A stretch of DNA of 12,717 nucleotides from Faecalicoccus sp. (GTDB lineage Bacteria > Bacillota_I > Bacilli_A > Erysipelotrichales > Erysipelotrichaceae). The stretch is taken from contig JAGAWH010000127.1 in the NCBI GenBank assembly GCA_017941505.1, positions 1 through 12,717 on the forward strand, read 5' to 3'. Positions within the stretch are counted from its first letter, which is position 1. Every line of letters begins with the position of its first letter. Shown piece after piece: positions 1-6,122 of this stretch. A program made the translations under genes and the position numbers. Below the pieces are notes generated by a model. That model was not told the DNA's origin. It searched no databases and was given only the letters and a program-made list of their open reading frames with translations.

Positions 1-22
1 AGTGAAATATGATGCACTATTC

Positions 23-51
23 TTTAAAATAATACATTTTTCGATTATTAT
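23..51 (+). promoter_or_regulatory. Possible promoter of the mrp-metallopeptidase unit
   Basis: TTTAAA (23-28) and TATTAT (46-51) are separated by 17 bases and lie about 30 bases before the start codon at 82. The -10 is close to consensus and the -35 is weak. The region is A/T-rich, so chance matches are likely. Confidence 0.35.
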
Positions 52-81
52 ATATGATGGTTAAATAAGGAGGAAATTATT

Positions 82-921
82 ATGTCATGTGAAGGATGTC
101 CAAGCAGGGGAAATTGCGGAAAGGATGCTGCAAGCTGTGGTGTTACTCCTGCCAATCCCAAAAACAACATTAAAAATATTATTGCCGTAATGTCAGGTAA
201 AGGAGGCGTTGGAAAATCCAGCGTTACAACTTTAATGGCAAGAGCATTGGTTAAAAAAGGCTTAAAGGTAGGTATTATGGATGCCGATATTACCGGTCCG
301 AGTATTCCTAGATTATTCTCTCTGGAAGGTGAACATGCCTATGGAAATAATGAAAATGAAATCCTTCCGGTAGTATCCGAAGAGGGAATTAAGATCATGT
401 CTTTAAACTTTCTGATGCAGAAGGAAAGCGACCCGGTAGTATGGCGCGGTCCGATCATCGGAAATGTTGTAAAGCAGTTCTATACGGATGTTATATGGGG
501 TGAATTGGATGTGCTTTTGATCGATATGCCTCCGGGAACAGGCGATGTTGCCTTAACTATTATGCAGTCTTTACCGGTTACAGGTGTCATCATGGTATCA
601 ACACCTCAGCCGATGGTATCGATGATTGTTGAAAAAGCCATTCATATGTGTGAACTGTTGAATGTCAAAGTGCTTGGCATTATTGAAAACATGGCATATC
701 TGGAATGTCCGCATTGTTCAGAAAGAATCGATTTCTATGATACTTCCGCTTTGGATGAATTCTTAGCTGCTAATTCTTTGAAGTGCTACGCGACTCTTCC
801 AATGGTAGATCTGATTCGTGATGTAAATATGTATGAATCTTATTCCATTGCTCAAAGAGATAAATGTGATGCCCTGTTAGATGAAGCAGCGGATGCGTTA
901 TTAAAGGATTTGAATGATTGA
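82..921 (+). CDS. mrp: Mrp/NBP35-family Fe-S cluster carrier ATPase
   Basis: Cytosolic P-loop ATPase of the MinD/Mrp (ApbC/NBP35) group, which binds a [4Fe-4S] cluster and passes it to apo-proteins. The deviant Walker A motif SGKGGVGKSS lies at residues 38-47, DADITGPS at about 67-74, and the Walker B region LLIDMPPGTGD at 145-155. CPHC (Cys209, Cys212) is the C-terminal CxxC that in this family bridges a cluster across a homodimer. The N-terminus has four more cysteines (3, 6, 12, 19), a ferredoxin-like tail as in NBP35-type members. At 279 aa the length is normal for the compact form without a DUF59 domain. AAGGAGG (67-73), 8 bases before the ATG, fixes the start. The stop codon overlaps the next gene, so the two are probably translationally coupled. 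The family is clear; the client proteins cannot be told. Confidence 0.93.
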   Translation: MSCEGCPSRGNCGKDAASCGVTPANPKNNIKNIIAVMSGKGGVGKSSVTTLMARALVKKGLKVGIMDADITGPSIPRLFSLEGEHAYGNNENEILPVVSEEGIKIMSLNFLMQKESDPVVWRGPIIGNVVKQFYTDVIWGELDVLLIDMPPGTGDVALTIMQSLPVTGVIMVSTPQPMVSMIVEKAIHMCELLNVKVLGIIENMAYLECPHCSERIDFYDTSALDEFLAANSLKCYATLPMVDLIRDVNMYESYSIAQRDKCDALLDEAADALLKDLND

Positions 922-1549
922 TTATATTCTTATCCGCAAGCCCAACAAAAGGATGTATCTGCGGATAAAAGATGGTCAAGTTGTCATAACAGCCCCTAGA
1001 AATGTTCCTAAGCGTGAAATTGACGCTTTTGTGAATAAGAATGCATCTTGGATAGAAAAGCACCTAAATGAGCCTAAAAAAGGCCTTTGTGAAGGTGATG
1101 TTCTTCATTTGTTTGACAGGGATGTTCAAGTACACTTTGCGAATCAGGATCCTGAGATTGTAGGAAACAAGCTCATCTTGCCGAAAAGTCAAAACGCATT
1201 AAACCGCTTTATTCTGGATTATGTTCAAAAGACATTTCAAGAGCGATTGATGTATTATGCCAGAATCATGCATGAAGACCGCTTGAGGTTGAAATTGGCT
1301 TTCTATAAATCAAAGTGGGGAAGCTGTACGCCTTCCAAACGTTTGATTACCTTAAATCTAAATCTTGCCTATTCAGATATCGAATGCATTGATGCAGTAG
1401 TTGTACATGAATTAGCTCATCTAAGGGTCATGAATCACTCTGCAAAGTTTTATACCATTGTAGAATCCGTCTTACCGGATTATCGTTTAAGAATGAAACG
1501 CTTAAAAGCTTATAACATACCATATATTGAAGATGAACGCAGCAGTTAG
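914..1549 (+). CDS. YgjP/SprT-like zinc metallopeptidase (DUF45, M48-like)
   Basis: A 211-residue protein of the YgjP-like metallopeptidase family. The zinc site is visible as HELAH (His165, Glu166, His169) followed by NHSAKFY with a third His at 175. Upstream is the family's KSKWGSC segment (133-138). No signal peptide or membrane segment is seen, so it is probably cytosolic. Its substrate is unknown; related proteins are usually annotated only as predicted metal-dependent hydrolases. The ATG lies inside the end of the Fe-S carrier gene (8-base overlap), with AAAGGA at 903-908 five bases upstream, which suggests translational coupling. The TAG stop sits inside a terminator hairpin. Fold and metal site are confident, the biological role is not. 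Confidence 0.88.
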   Translation: MIDYILIRKPNKRMYLRIKDGQVVITAPRNVPKREIDAFVNKNASWIEKHLNEPKKGLCEGDVLHLFDRDVQVHFANQDPEIVGNKLILPKSQNALNRFILDYVQKTFQERLMYYARIMHEDRLRLKLAFYKSKWGSCTPSKRLITLNLNLAYSDIECIDAVVVHELAHLRVMNHSAKFYTIVESVLPDYRLRMKRLKAYNIPYIEDERSS

Positions 1550-1562
1550 CTGTGTTTTTCTT
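1536..1562 (+). terminator. Intrinsic terminator of the mrp-metallopeptidase unit
   Basis: The stem AACGCAGC (1536-1543) pairs with GCTGTGTT (1549-1556) with one G-T wobble. The loop is AGTTA, and a T-rich tail (TTTCTTT) follows. The TAG stop at 1547-1549 lies in the loop and the base of the right arm, so the hairpin is partly coding. Confidence 0.75.
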
Positions 1563-1569
1563 TGTATAT

Positions 1570-1596
1570 AAAAAAATGCAGCAATTAAGCTGCATT
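1570..1596 (-). terminator. Intrinsic terminator of the purC-purB operon
   Basis: Read on the minus strand, AATGCAGC (1596-1589) pairs perfectly with GCTGCATT (1582-1575) around a 6-base loop. It runs into seven T residues (1576-1570 as read). It overlaps the purB stop codon at 1597-1595 and faces the terminator of the convergent upstream unit. Confidence 0.85.
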
Positions 1597-3025
1597 ATAC
1601 ATTAATTTGAGCGGTTAATCCTAAGGATTCCTTTTCTTTTTCTAAGATTGGATCGATATATTCCTTAAAGAATTCTTCAGTCTGCTGAACAGAGCGTCCA
1701 ACAAAGTTTTTCGGTTCCATGATGGCTTCAATCTGTTCGCGGCTCATACCGAAAGCCGGATCGGCAGCGATACGTTCGATTAAGTCATTTGGTTTACCTT
1801 CTTCTTTGACAACACGTCCGGCTGCCATAGAATGCTGGCGAATTCTTTCATGAAGTTCCTGACGGTTACCGCCGTTTTTAACGGCATCCATCATGATGTT
1901 CTCAGTTGCCATGAATGGCAATTCTCTTAACAGGTCAGCTTCAACAACCTTTGGATATACCACAAGACCTTCAGAAACATTCAGATATAAATCTAAAATT
2001 CCATCAACAGCTAGGAAAGCTTCCGCAATAGCGATACGCTTATTAGCGCTGTCATCCAAAGTTCTTTCAAACCATTGTGTGCTGGATGTGATAGCAGGGT
2101 TAATCGCATCGGCAATCACATAGTTGGATAAAGCTGCCATTCTTTCGGAACGCATTGGATTTCGCTTATATGCCATCGCAGAAGAGCCGATCTGATTCTT
2201 TTCAAACGGTTCTTCGACTTCCTTCATATGTTGAAGTAAGCGGATGTCATTGGAAAACTTATGTGCACTCTGGGCAATTCCAGTTAAAGCCTGTAATACA
2301 CGGGTATCATACTTACGGGAATAAGTCTGTCCGGATACCGGATAGAAGGCATCATAACCTAACTTTTCGCAGATTCTTTTATCCAGTTCTTTAACCTTAT
2401 CGGTATCACCTTCAAAAAGTTCCATGAAGCTTGCCTGTGTTCCGGTTGTACCCTTACAACCTAAAAGCTTACGATTGGATAATAGATAATCGATTTCTTC
2501 ATAATCCATCAATAAATCATGAGCCCATAAAGAAGCACGTTTACCAACAGTTGTCGGCTGGGCCGGCTGGAAATGCGTAAAGGCAAGACATGGCATATCT
2601 TTATATTCCAGGGCAAACTTTTCTAACTGAGCAAGTACATTAACAAGTTTAGCTTTTACAAGCTCTAATGCCTCATGCATGATGATCAAATCGGTATTAT
2701 CACCTACATAGCAGGATGTGGCACCTAAATGAATGATACCGGCAGCCTTTGGACACTGTTTACCATAGGCATAGACATGACTCATTACATCATGGCGTAC
2801 CAGTTTTTCACGTTCTCGGGCAACATCGTAATTAATTTCATCTTTATGAGCGATCAATTCTTCAATCTGCTCATCGCTGATTGGTAAGCCAAGCTCTTGT
2901 TCTGACTGAGCAAGGGCAATCCATAATCTTCTCCAGGTCTTAAACTTTTTATCGTTGGAGAAAAGAGCCTGCATCTCTTTTGAAGCATAGCGCTGGGAAA
3001 GGGGAGACTGATAATACTGATTCAT
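1595..3025 (-). CDS. purB: Adenylosuccinate lyase
   Basis: Fumarase/aspartase-superfamily enzyme that removes fumarate from SAICAR and from adenylosuccinate in purine synthesis; it acts in the cytosol as a tetramer. Numbered from the chosen ATG, HLGATSCYVGDN is at 99-110, THFQPAQPTT at 150-159 (active-site His), and the superfamily signature GSSAMAYKRNP at 280-290, whose Ser loop carries the catalytic base. At 476 aa it is the longer form common in Bacillota. A TTG codon lies four codons upstream, but the ATG at 3025 is the better start: GGAG (3035-3032) sits six bases before it. The ATG follows the purC stop by one base, giving a tightly coupled operon of two pathway steps, ended by an overlapping terminator. 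High confidence. Confidence 0.96.
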   Translation of the reverse strand: MNQYYQSPLSQRYASKEMQALFSNDKKFKTWRRLWIALAQSEQELGLPISDEQIEELIAHKDEINYDVAREREKLVRHDVMSHVYAYGKQCPKAAGIIHLGATSCYVGDNTDLIIMHEALELVKAKLVNVLAQLEKFALEYKDMPCLAFTHFQPAQPTTVGKRASLWAHDLLMDYEEIDYLLSNRKLLGCKGTTGTQASFMELFEGDTDKVKELDKRICEKLGYDAFYPVSGQTYSRKYDTRVLQALTGIAQSAHKFSNDIRLLQHMKEVEEPFEKNQIGSSAMAYKRNPMRSERMAALSNYVIADAINPAITSSTQWFERTLDDSANKRIAIAEAFLAVDGILDLYLNVSEGLVVYPKVVEADLLRELPFMATENIMMDAVKNGGNRQELHERIRQHSMAAGRVVKEEGKPNDLIERIAADPAFGMSREQIEAIMEPKNFVGRSVQQTEEFFKEYIDPILEKEKESLGLTAQINV

Positions 3026-3026
3026 T

Positions 3027-3740
3027 TTATTCTCCAAATCCCATTCGTTTGAATACTTCTTTATATGCTCCTTCCGGATCGCCTAAATCACGGCGGAAAC
3101 GGTCTTTATCTAATTTTTCGTGAGTCTTAATATCCCAATAACGGCAGGTATCCGGTGAAATTTCATCCGCAAGAACGATCGTTCCATCCGGTGTTTTACC
3201 AAACTCTAATTTGAAGTCGATTAATTCAATACCGATTGAGGCAAAGAATTCCTTTAAGAAATCGTTTACCTTGAAAGCATAATCTGTGATTGTATCGATA
3301 TCTTCCTGAGTAGCAGCTCCGATGGCACGTGCCATATAGGAGTTGATTAATGGATCTCCTAAATCATCATCCTTATAGCTGAATTCTAAAGTAGAGCATA
3401 ATAATTCAGAGCCTTCCGGAATACCGAGGCGCTTAGAGAAGCTTCCGGCTGCTTTATTTCTTATAATTACTTCCAAAGGAATGATTTCTACTTTTTTAAC
3501 AACAGTACGACGGTCGCTTAACTCTTCAACAAAATGAGTAGGTACGCCGTTTTCTTCTAATTTCTTCATCAAGAAATTTGTCATGCGGTTATTGATTGCG
3601 CCTTTACCAACAATGGTTCCTTTCTTTAAACCGTTGAAAGCAGTAGCGTCATCTTTGTAGTCAACAATTACATAATTAGGATCGTCGGTCGCAAATACTT
3701 TCTTTGCCTTACCTTCGTAGATCATTTCTAATTGTTCCAT
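3027..3740 (-). CDS. purC: SAICAR synthetase (phosphoribosylaminoimidazole-succinocarboxamide synthase)
   Basis: Joins CAIR and aspartate with ATP to make SAICAR, the substrate of the PurB enzyme encoded directly downstream. Both family signatures are present: [14 protein letters not shown] at residues 87-100 and LIDFKLEFG at 173-181. The N-terminal YEGKAKKVF loop and the DEISPDTCR segment (192-200) are also typical. The 237-aa length is standard for the single-domain bacterial enzyme. On the minus strand AGGAGG lies seven bases before the ATG. A promoter starts transcription only about 20 bases upstream, so the leader is too short for a purine riboswitch; control, if any, would act at the promoter. 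The stop is one base from the purB ATG. Confidence 0.97.
   Translation of the reverse strand: MEQLEMIYEGKAKKVFATDDPNYVIVDYKDDATAFNGLKKGTIVGKGAINNRMTNFLMKKLEENGVPTHFVEELSDRRTVVKKVEIIPLEVIIRNKAAGSFSKRLGIPEGSELLCSTLEFSYKDDDLGDPLINSYMARAIGAATQEDIDTITDYAFKVNDFLKEFFASIGIELIDFKLEFGKTPDGTIVLADEISPDTCRYWDIKTHEKLDKDRFRRDLGDPEGAYKEVFKRMGFGE
3032..3035 (-). promoter_or_regulatory. Ribosome binding site deciding the purB start
   Basis: GGAG on the minus strand lies six bases before ATG at 3025 and inside the last codons of purC. This supports the ATG over the in-frame TTG at 3037, which would itself overlap this site. Confidence 0.7.
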
Positions 3741-3765
3741 TTTTTATCCTCCTATGAACGAAACT

Positions 3766-3794
3766 ATTATACTCAAAAGGGAAAACCAATTCAA
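3766..3794 (-). promoter_or_regulatory. Promoter of purC-purB
   Basis: On the minus strand TTGAAT (3794-3789) and a perfect TATAAT (3771-3766) are spaced by 17 bases. The start of transcription would fall near 3759, leaving a leader of about 20 bases that holds the AGGAGG ribosome site. Confidence 0.75.
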
Positions 3795-3940
3795 CGAGCT
3801 TTTGTTCTATAAATTAAGAAAAGAGTCATATTTAAGCTAATAGGTCGTAAGGTAATAAAAAATACAATGACATTGTGGCAAACCGGATAAACCGCATCCT
3901 GATTTAAAGAAAGAAAAGATATAAGTAAGAATATTTTTGA
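3795..3940. other. A/T-rich divergent intergenic region
   Basis: Together with its flanks this lies between the divergent purC (start 3740) and the Ntn hydrolase gene (start 3996). Apart from the two promoters I see no gene, RNA or repeat here. A 17-codon open stretch (3871-3924) lacks a start codon. Confidence 0.5.
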
Positions 3941-3968
3941 TTCTGAAATTGAAGTTTCCAACTATAAT
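3941..3968 (+). promoter_or_regulatory. Possible promoter of the Ntn hydrolase gene
   Basis: A perfect TATAAT lies at 3963-3968 with a poor -35 (TTCTGA, 3941-3946) 16 bases upstream. An alternative pairing is TTGAAG (3949-3954) with TTATAG (3973-3978), 18 bases apart. Either places the start close to the AAAGGA ribosome site at 3979-3984. Confidence 0.4.
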
Positions 3969-3995
3969 AGAATTATAGAAAGGATATCGAATCCT

Positions 3996-4628
3996 ATGAG
4001 TTTCGTTATTTATAAGAAGTGCAGCGAAGGTGTTTGTTTTGCATCAGATACTTTGCAAAGAAACAGAAGAACCGGAAGACCATACGATGTTCACAAATTG
4101 ACTTTTGATAAAGAGAAGAAGGCCGTTTTGGGATTTGTCGGATATACTATCAAGTACATGTATGGTCCCAATGTGTACCTTAGAGAATTTGGAAAAAGTA
4201 TATTTTCGATAATTGGCACACACAAAGATATTGAAATTGTACAGTGGATTAAGGGGAACATTTGTAATTACTTAAAGGAAGCCAAGGATATAAAAGAAAG
4301 AAATATACAATATATTTATTATCATAAAAACGATGATTTCGACATGGAGTCTGCTACGATCGAATATCCTGCTTTTGAAACATCCAATATTTATGACCCT
4401 AAAATTCATGGGGATTCATATAGTATTGGACAAACAAGTGAACAATACAATGAAAAACATTTATTAGAAGATAATTCAAACAAATCGTTAAAAGAAATCA
4501 AAAGCGAATGCATCGAAGCAGTGCAGTCACGGATTGATGATTCTGCTTTTTCGAATGTTGGTGGCCATGTAGAATGGATTACAATTGATAAAGAAGGCAA
4601 TGTAAAAACCAATATAGGATCCAAATAA
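3996..4628 (+). CDS. Proteasome-fold Ntn hydrolase (HslV/Anbu-like) with N-terminal Ser
   Basis: A 210-residue protein that I align by eye with bacterial proteasome beta-type subunits. If Met1 is removed, Ser becomes residue 1 and Asp falls at 17 (GVCFASDT) and Lys at 33 (DVHKLTF), the same numbers as the catalytic Thr1/Asp17/Lys33 of HslV and 20S beta subunits. GFVG follows at 45-48, where HslV has GFAG. Later, SIGQTSEQ (143-150 with Met) matches the conserved IGSG turn, with Gln in place of its Ser. DSAFSNVGG (182-190) resembles the C-terminal D-A-Y-S-G-G motif. No HslU-type ATPase is nearby and no signal peptide is seen. The gene stands alone, is more A/T-rich than its neighbours, and has AAAGGA 11 bases before the ATG. 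The fold is likely. Activity, oligomer and substrate are unknown; Thr is the usual nucleophile, so Ser is unusual but chemically able. Confidence 0.75.
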   Translation: MSFVIYKKCSEGVCFASDTLQRNRRTGRPYDVHKLTFDKEKKAVLGFVGYTIKYMYGPNVYLREFGKSIFSIIGTHKDIEIVQWIKGNICNYLKEAKDIKERNIQYIYYHKNDDFDMESATIEYPAFETSNIYDPKIHGDSYSIGQTSEQYNEKHLLEDNSNKSLKEIKSECIEAVQSRIDDSAFSNVGGHVEWITIDKEGNVKTNIGSK

Positions 4629-4709
4629 TTGTTCTTAGGAATATTCAATTGTATGCTTTTAAAATAAATAAACATCGACATTGAAGTCATAGAAAAGAAA
4701 AGTATTAAA

Positions 4710-4738
4710 TTGAACATCTATTCAATCCATGATATTCT
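4710..4738 (+). promoter_or_regulatory. Promoter of the fluoride riboswitch-antiporter transcript
   Basis: TTGAAC (4710-4715) and TATTCT (4733-4738) are spaced by 17 bases. Transcription would begin around 4744-4746, exactly where the aptamer's first stem starts, which supports both calls. Confidence 0.6.
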
Positions 4739-4743
4739 AGATA

Positions 4744-4805
4744 CGGAAATGATGCTCTTCCGGGCGTAAGCCAAACCGCAGATTCTGCTGATGACGTCTA
4801 CTACT
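4744..4805 (+). ncRNA. Fluoride riboswitch aptamer (crcB motif)
   Basis: The order of elements matches the fluoride aptamer as I recall it from Thermotoga petrophila. The stem CGGAA (4744-4748)/TTCCG (4758-4762) encloses the loop ATGATGCTC. The conserved AAAC lies at 4773-4776, a short hairpin GCAG/CTGC at 4778-4788, and then TGATGACGTCTAC at 4789-4801. GATG of the first loop can pair with CGTC of the last segment (one wobble), giving the long-range pairing of the motif. A small GGC-GTAA-GCC hairpin (4763-4772) is inserted between the halves. The last aptamer strand is also the left arm of the terminator, so fluoride binding should allow read-through into the antiporter gene. Confidence 0.88.
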
Positions 4806-4835
4806 CTTTTAGTAGTGTCATCAGCTTTTTATTTT
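4787..4835 (+). terminator. Riboswitch-controlled intrinsic terminator
   Basis: GCTGATGAC (4787-4795) pairs perfectly with GTCATCAGC (4817-4825). Inner CTACT/AGTAG pairing extends the hairpin, which is followed by TTTTTATTTT. The left arm contains the conserved 3' strand of the fluoride aptamer, so the two structures exclude each other (off without ligand, on with it). Confidence 0.88.
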
Positions 4836-4842
4836 GGGAGGA
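4836..4842 (+). promoter_or_regulatory. Ribosome binding site deciding the antiporter start
   Basis: GGGAGGA lies seven bases before the ATG at 4849, just after the riboswitch terminator. An in-frame TTG at 4834 overlaps this site and is not a credible start. Confidence 0.8.
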
Positions 4843-4848
4843 AAAATT

Positions 4849-6030
4849 ATGTTACAAAGTATTGCGTTATTATTGTTGTCGGGATTATTTCTTGGGTTTA
4901 TCTGTTCAAAAATAAGAATTCCTGCCTTATTGGGAATGATTGTTGCAGGAATGATCGCAGGACCGTATGGATTGAATTTATTGGATGGATCTATTCTTGA
5001 TATTTCTGCACAGATACGGCAGATTGCCCTGATCATCATATTAACAAGAGCAGGTTTAAACTTAGATATCAACGATATTAAAAAGGTGGGAAGACCGGCA
5101 ATTCTATTATCTTTTGTACCGGCTACCTTTGAGATTATCGGAACCGTAATCTTTGCGCCGATGTTGTTTGGAATCACAATCTATGAAGCACTTCTTTTGG
5201 GTTCGGTTATCGCAGCTGTATCACCGGCTGTGGTTGTTCCCAAGATGCTTGAACTAATGGAAAAAAGATACGGAACTAAAGAAGGCATCCCCCAGATGAT
5301 TCTGGCTGCAGCCAGTGTGGATGATATCTATGTCATTATCCTTTTCAGCATATTTACTTCTCTTGTGCAGACAGGGAATCTCAATCTTATTTCTTTATTC
5401 AATATACCGTTATCGATTGTTTCCGGAATACTTGTCGGGATTGTGGCAGGCGTGTTACTAAAAAATCTATTCCAAATAGGAAAAATTAAAGATATGAATC
5501 AATTTTTGGTTACACTTTCTGTATCCTTTTTATTGGTGTATTTAGAAACGATTTTAAAAGACTATCTTGCGATGTCCGGATATCTTGCGATTATGTCGAT
5601 GGGAATTGTGATCAATCAAACGATGCAGGAAGACTCGAAACAACTGGCTAAAAAATATACTTCTTTATGGGCAGGCGCACAGATCTTTCTTTTTACCCTG
5701 GTGGGAGCCAGCGTAAATCTAGATTATGCTCTTAAAGCCGGTCCATATGCGATATTACTGATTGTTCTCTGTCTATGTGTAAGAATGTGCGGTGTTCTCA
5801 TCTCGCTTTTAAAGACAGCATTCAACAGAAAAGAAAGAGTATTTTGTATGTTGGCCTATACACCGAAGGCAACCGTTCAGGCTGCCATCGGCGGTATTGC
5901 TCTATCTTTAGGTTTAGCCTGCGGTGAATTAGTTCTCAGTATTGCGGTGGTATCCATCTTAATTACCGCACCCTTTGGTGCCTTTGCGATGGATTTAACC
6001 TATCAAAAATTCTTAAAGAAAGAAGTTTAA
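4849..6030 (+). CDS. Fluoride-responsive cation:proton antiporter (CPA family)
   Basis: A 393-residue, very hydrophobic membrane protein with roughly a dozen transmembrane segments and the Na+/H+ exchanger fold. The N-terminal LLGMIVAGMIAGPYGLNLL (about 27-45) and the TRAGLNLD segment (66-73) are typical. The motif AASVDD (Asp158, Asp159) matches the paired aspartates of the ion-binding helix; an Asp-Asp pair is usual in electrogenic CPA2-type carriers, whereas Asn-Asp is usual in CPA1. The ATG at 4849 is chosen because GGGAGGA precedes it. The gene lies directly behind a fluoride riboswitch, so it is probably induced by fluoride. It could restore cytosolic pH or cation balance when HF enters, or carry fluoride itself. 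The true ion is not readable from sequence. No partner gene is in the operon. Confidence 0.88.
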   Translation: MLQSIALLLLSGLFLGFICSKIRIPALLGMIVAGMIAGPYGLNLLDGSILDISAQIRQIALIIILTRAGLNLDINDIKKVGRPAILLSFVPATFEIIGTVIFAPMLFGITIYEALLLGSVIAAVSPAVVVPKMLELMEKRYGTKEGIPQMILAAASVDDIYVIILFSIFTSLVQTGNLNLISLFNIPLSIVSGILVGIVAGVLLKNLFQIGKIKDMNQFLVTLSVSFLLVYLETILKDYLAMSGYLAIMSMGIVINQTMQEDSKQLAKKYTSLWAGAQIFLFTLVGASVNLDYALKAGPYAILLIVLCLCVRMCGVLISLLKTAFNRKERVFCMLAYTPKATVQAAIGGIALSLGLACGELVLSIAVVSILITAPFGAFAMDLTYQKFLKKEV

Positions 6031-6052
6031 AAATAACTATGAAAAGCGTATA

Positions 6053-6075
6053 TTTTCCTATGGAAGGAAAAATTT
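6053..6075 (+). terminator. Weak hairpin after the antiporter gene
   Basis: TTTTCCT (6053-6059) pairs perfectly with AGGAAAA (6065-6071) around ATGGA, followed only by ATTTA. The stem is A/T-rich and the T tail is short, so read-through into murT is quite possible. No convincing promoter is seen between here and murT: TAGTAT at 6096-6101 has a poor -35. Confidence 0.35.
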
Positions 6076-6122
6076 AGTTGTATTTTGAGCATATATAGTA
6101 TCTTTAAGAAAGGAATGAGCGT

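Noticed and set aside
770..1063. Minus-strand open frame of 97 codons across the mrp/metallopeptidase junction
   Set aside because: It lies antisense to two well supported genes, has no ribosome site I can see, and encodes a composition with no family pattern.
3026..3037. TTG start for purB, adding four residues
   Set aside because: It would overlap its own ribosome site, while the ATG at 3025 has GGAG at the right distance.
3741..3760. A purine riboswitch in front of purC
   Set aside because: The promoter leaves a leader of only about 20 bases, which cannot hold the aptamer.
3871..3924. Short open stretch with a Lys/Pro-rich translation (KPDKPHPDLKK) that might be a gene remnant
   Set aside because: Only 17 codons after a stop, no start codon and no match I can name; too short to call a pseudogene.
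4406..4717. Minus-strand open frame of 103 codons opposite the Ntn hydrolase
   Set aside because: Antisense to a gene whose catalytic motifs are recognisable; no start signals.
4834..4848. TTG start for the antiporter, adding five residues
   Set aside because: The added codons are the GGGAGGA ribosome site itself.
4821..5177. Minus-strand open frame of 118 codons opposite the antiporter start
   Set aside because: It is the complement of membrane-protein coding sequence and runs through the riboswitch terminator; no independent signals support it.
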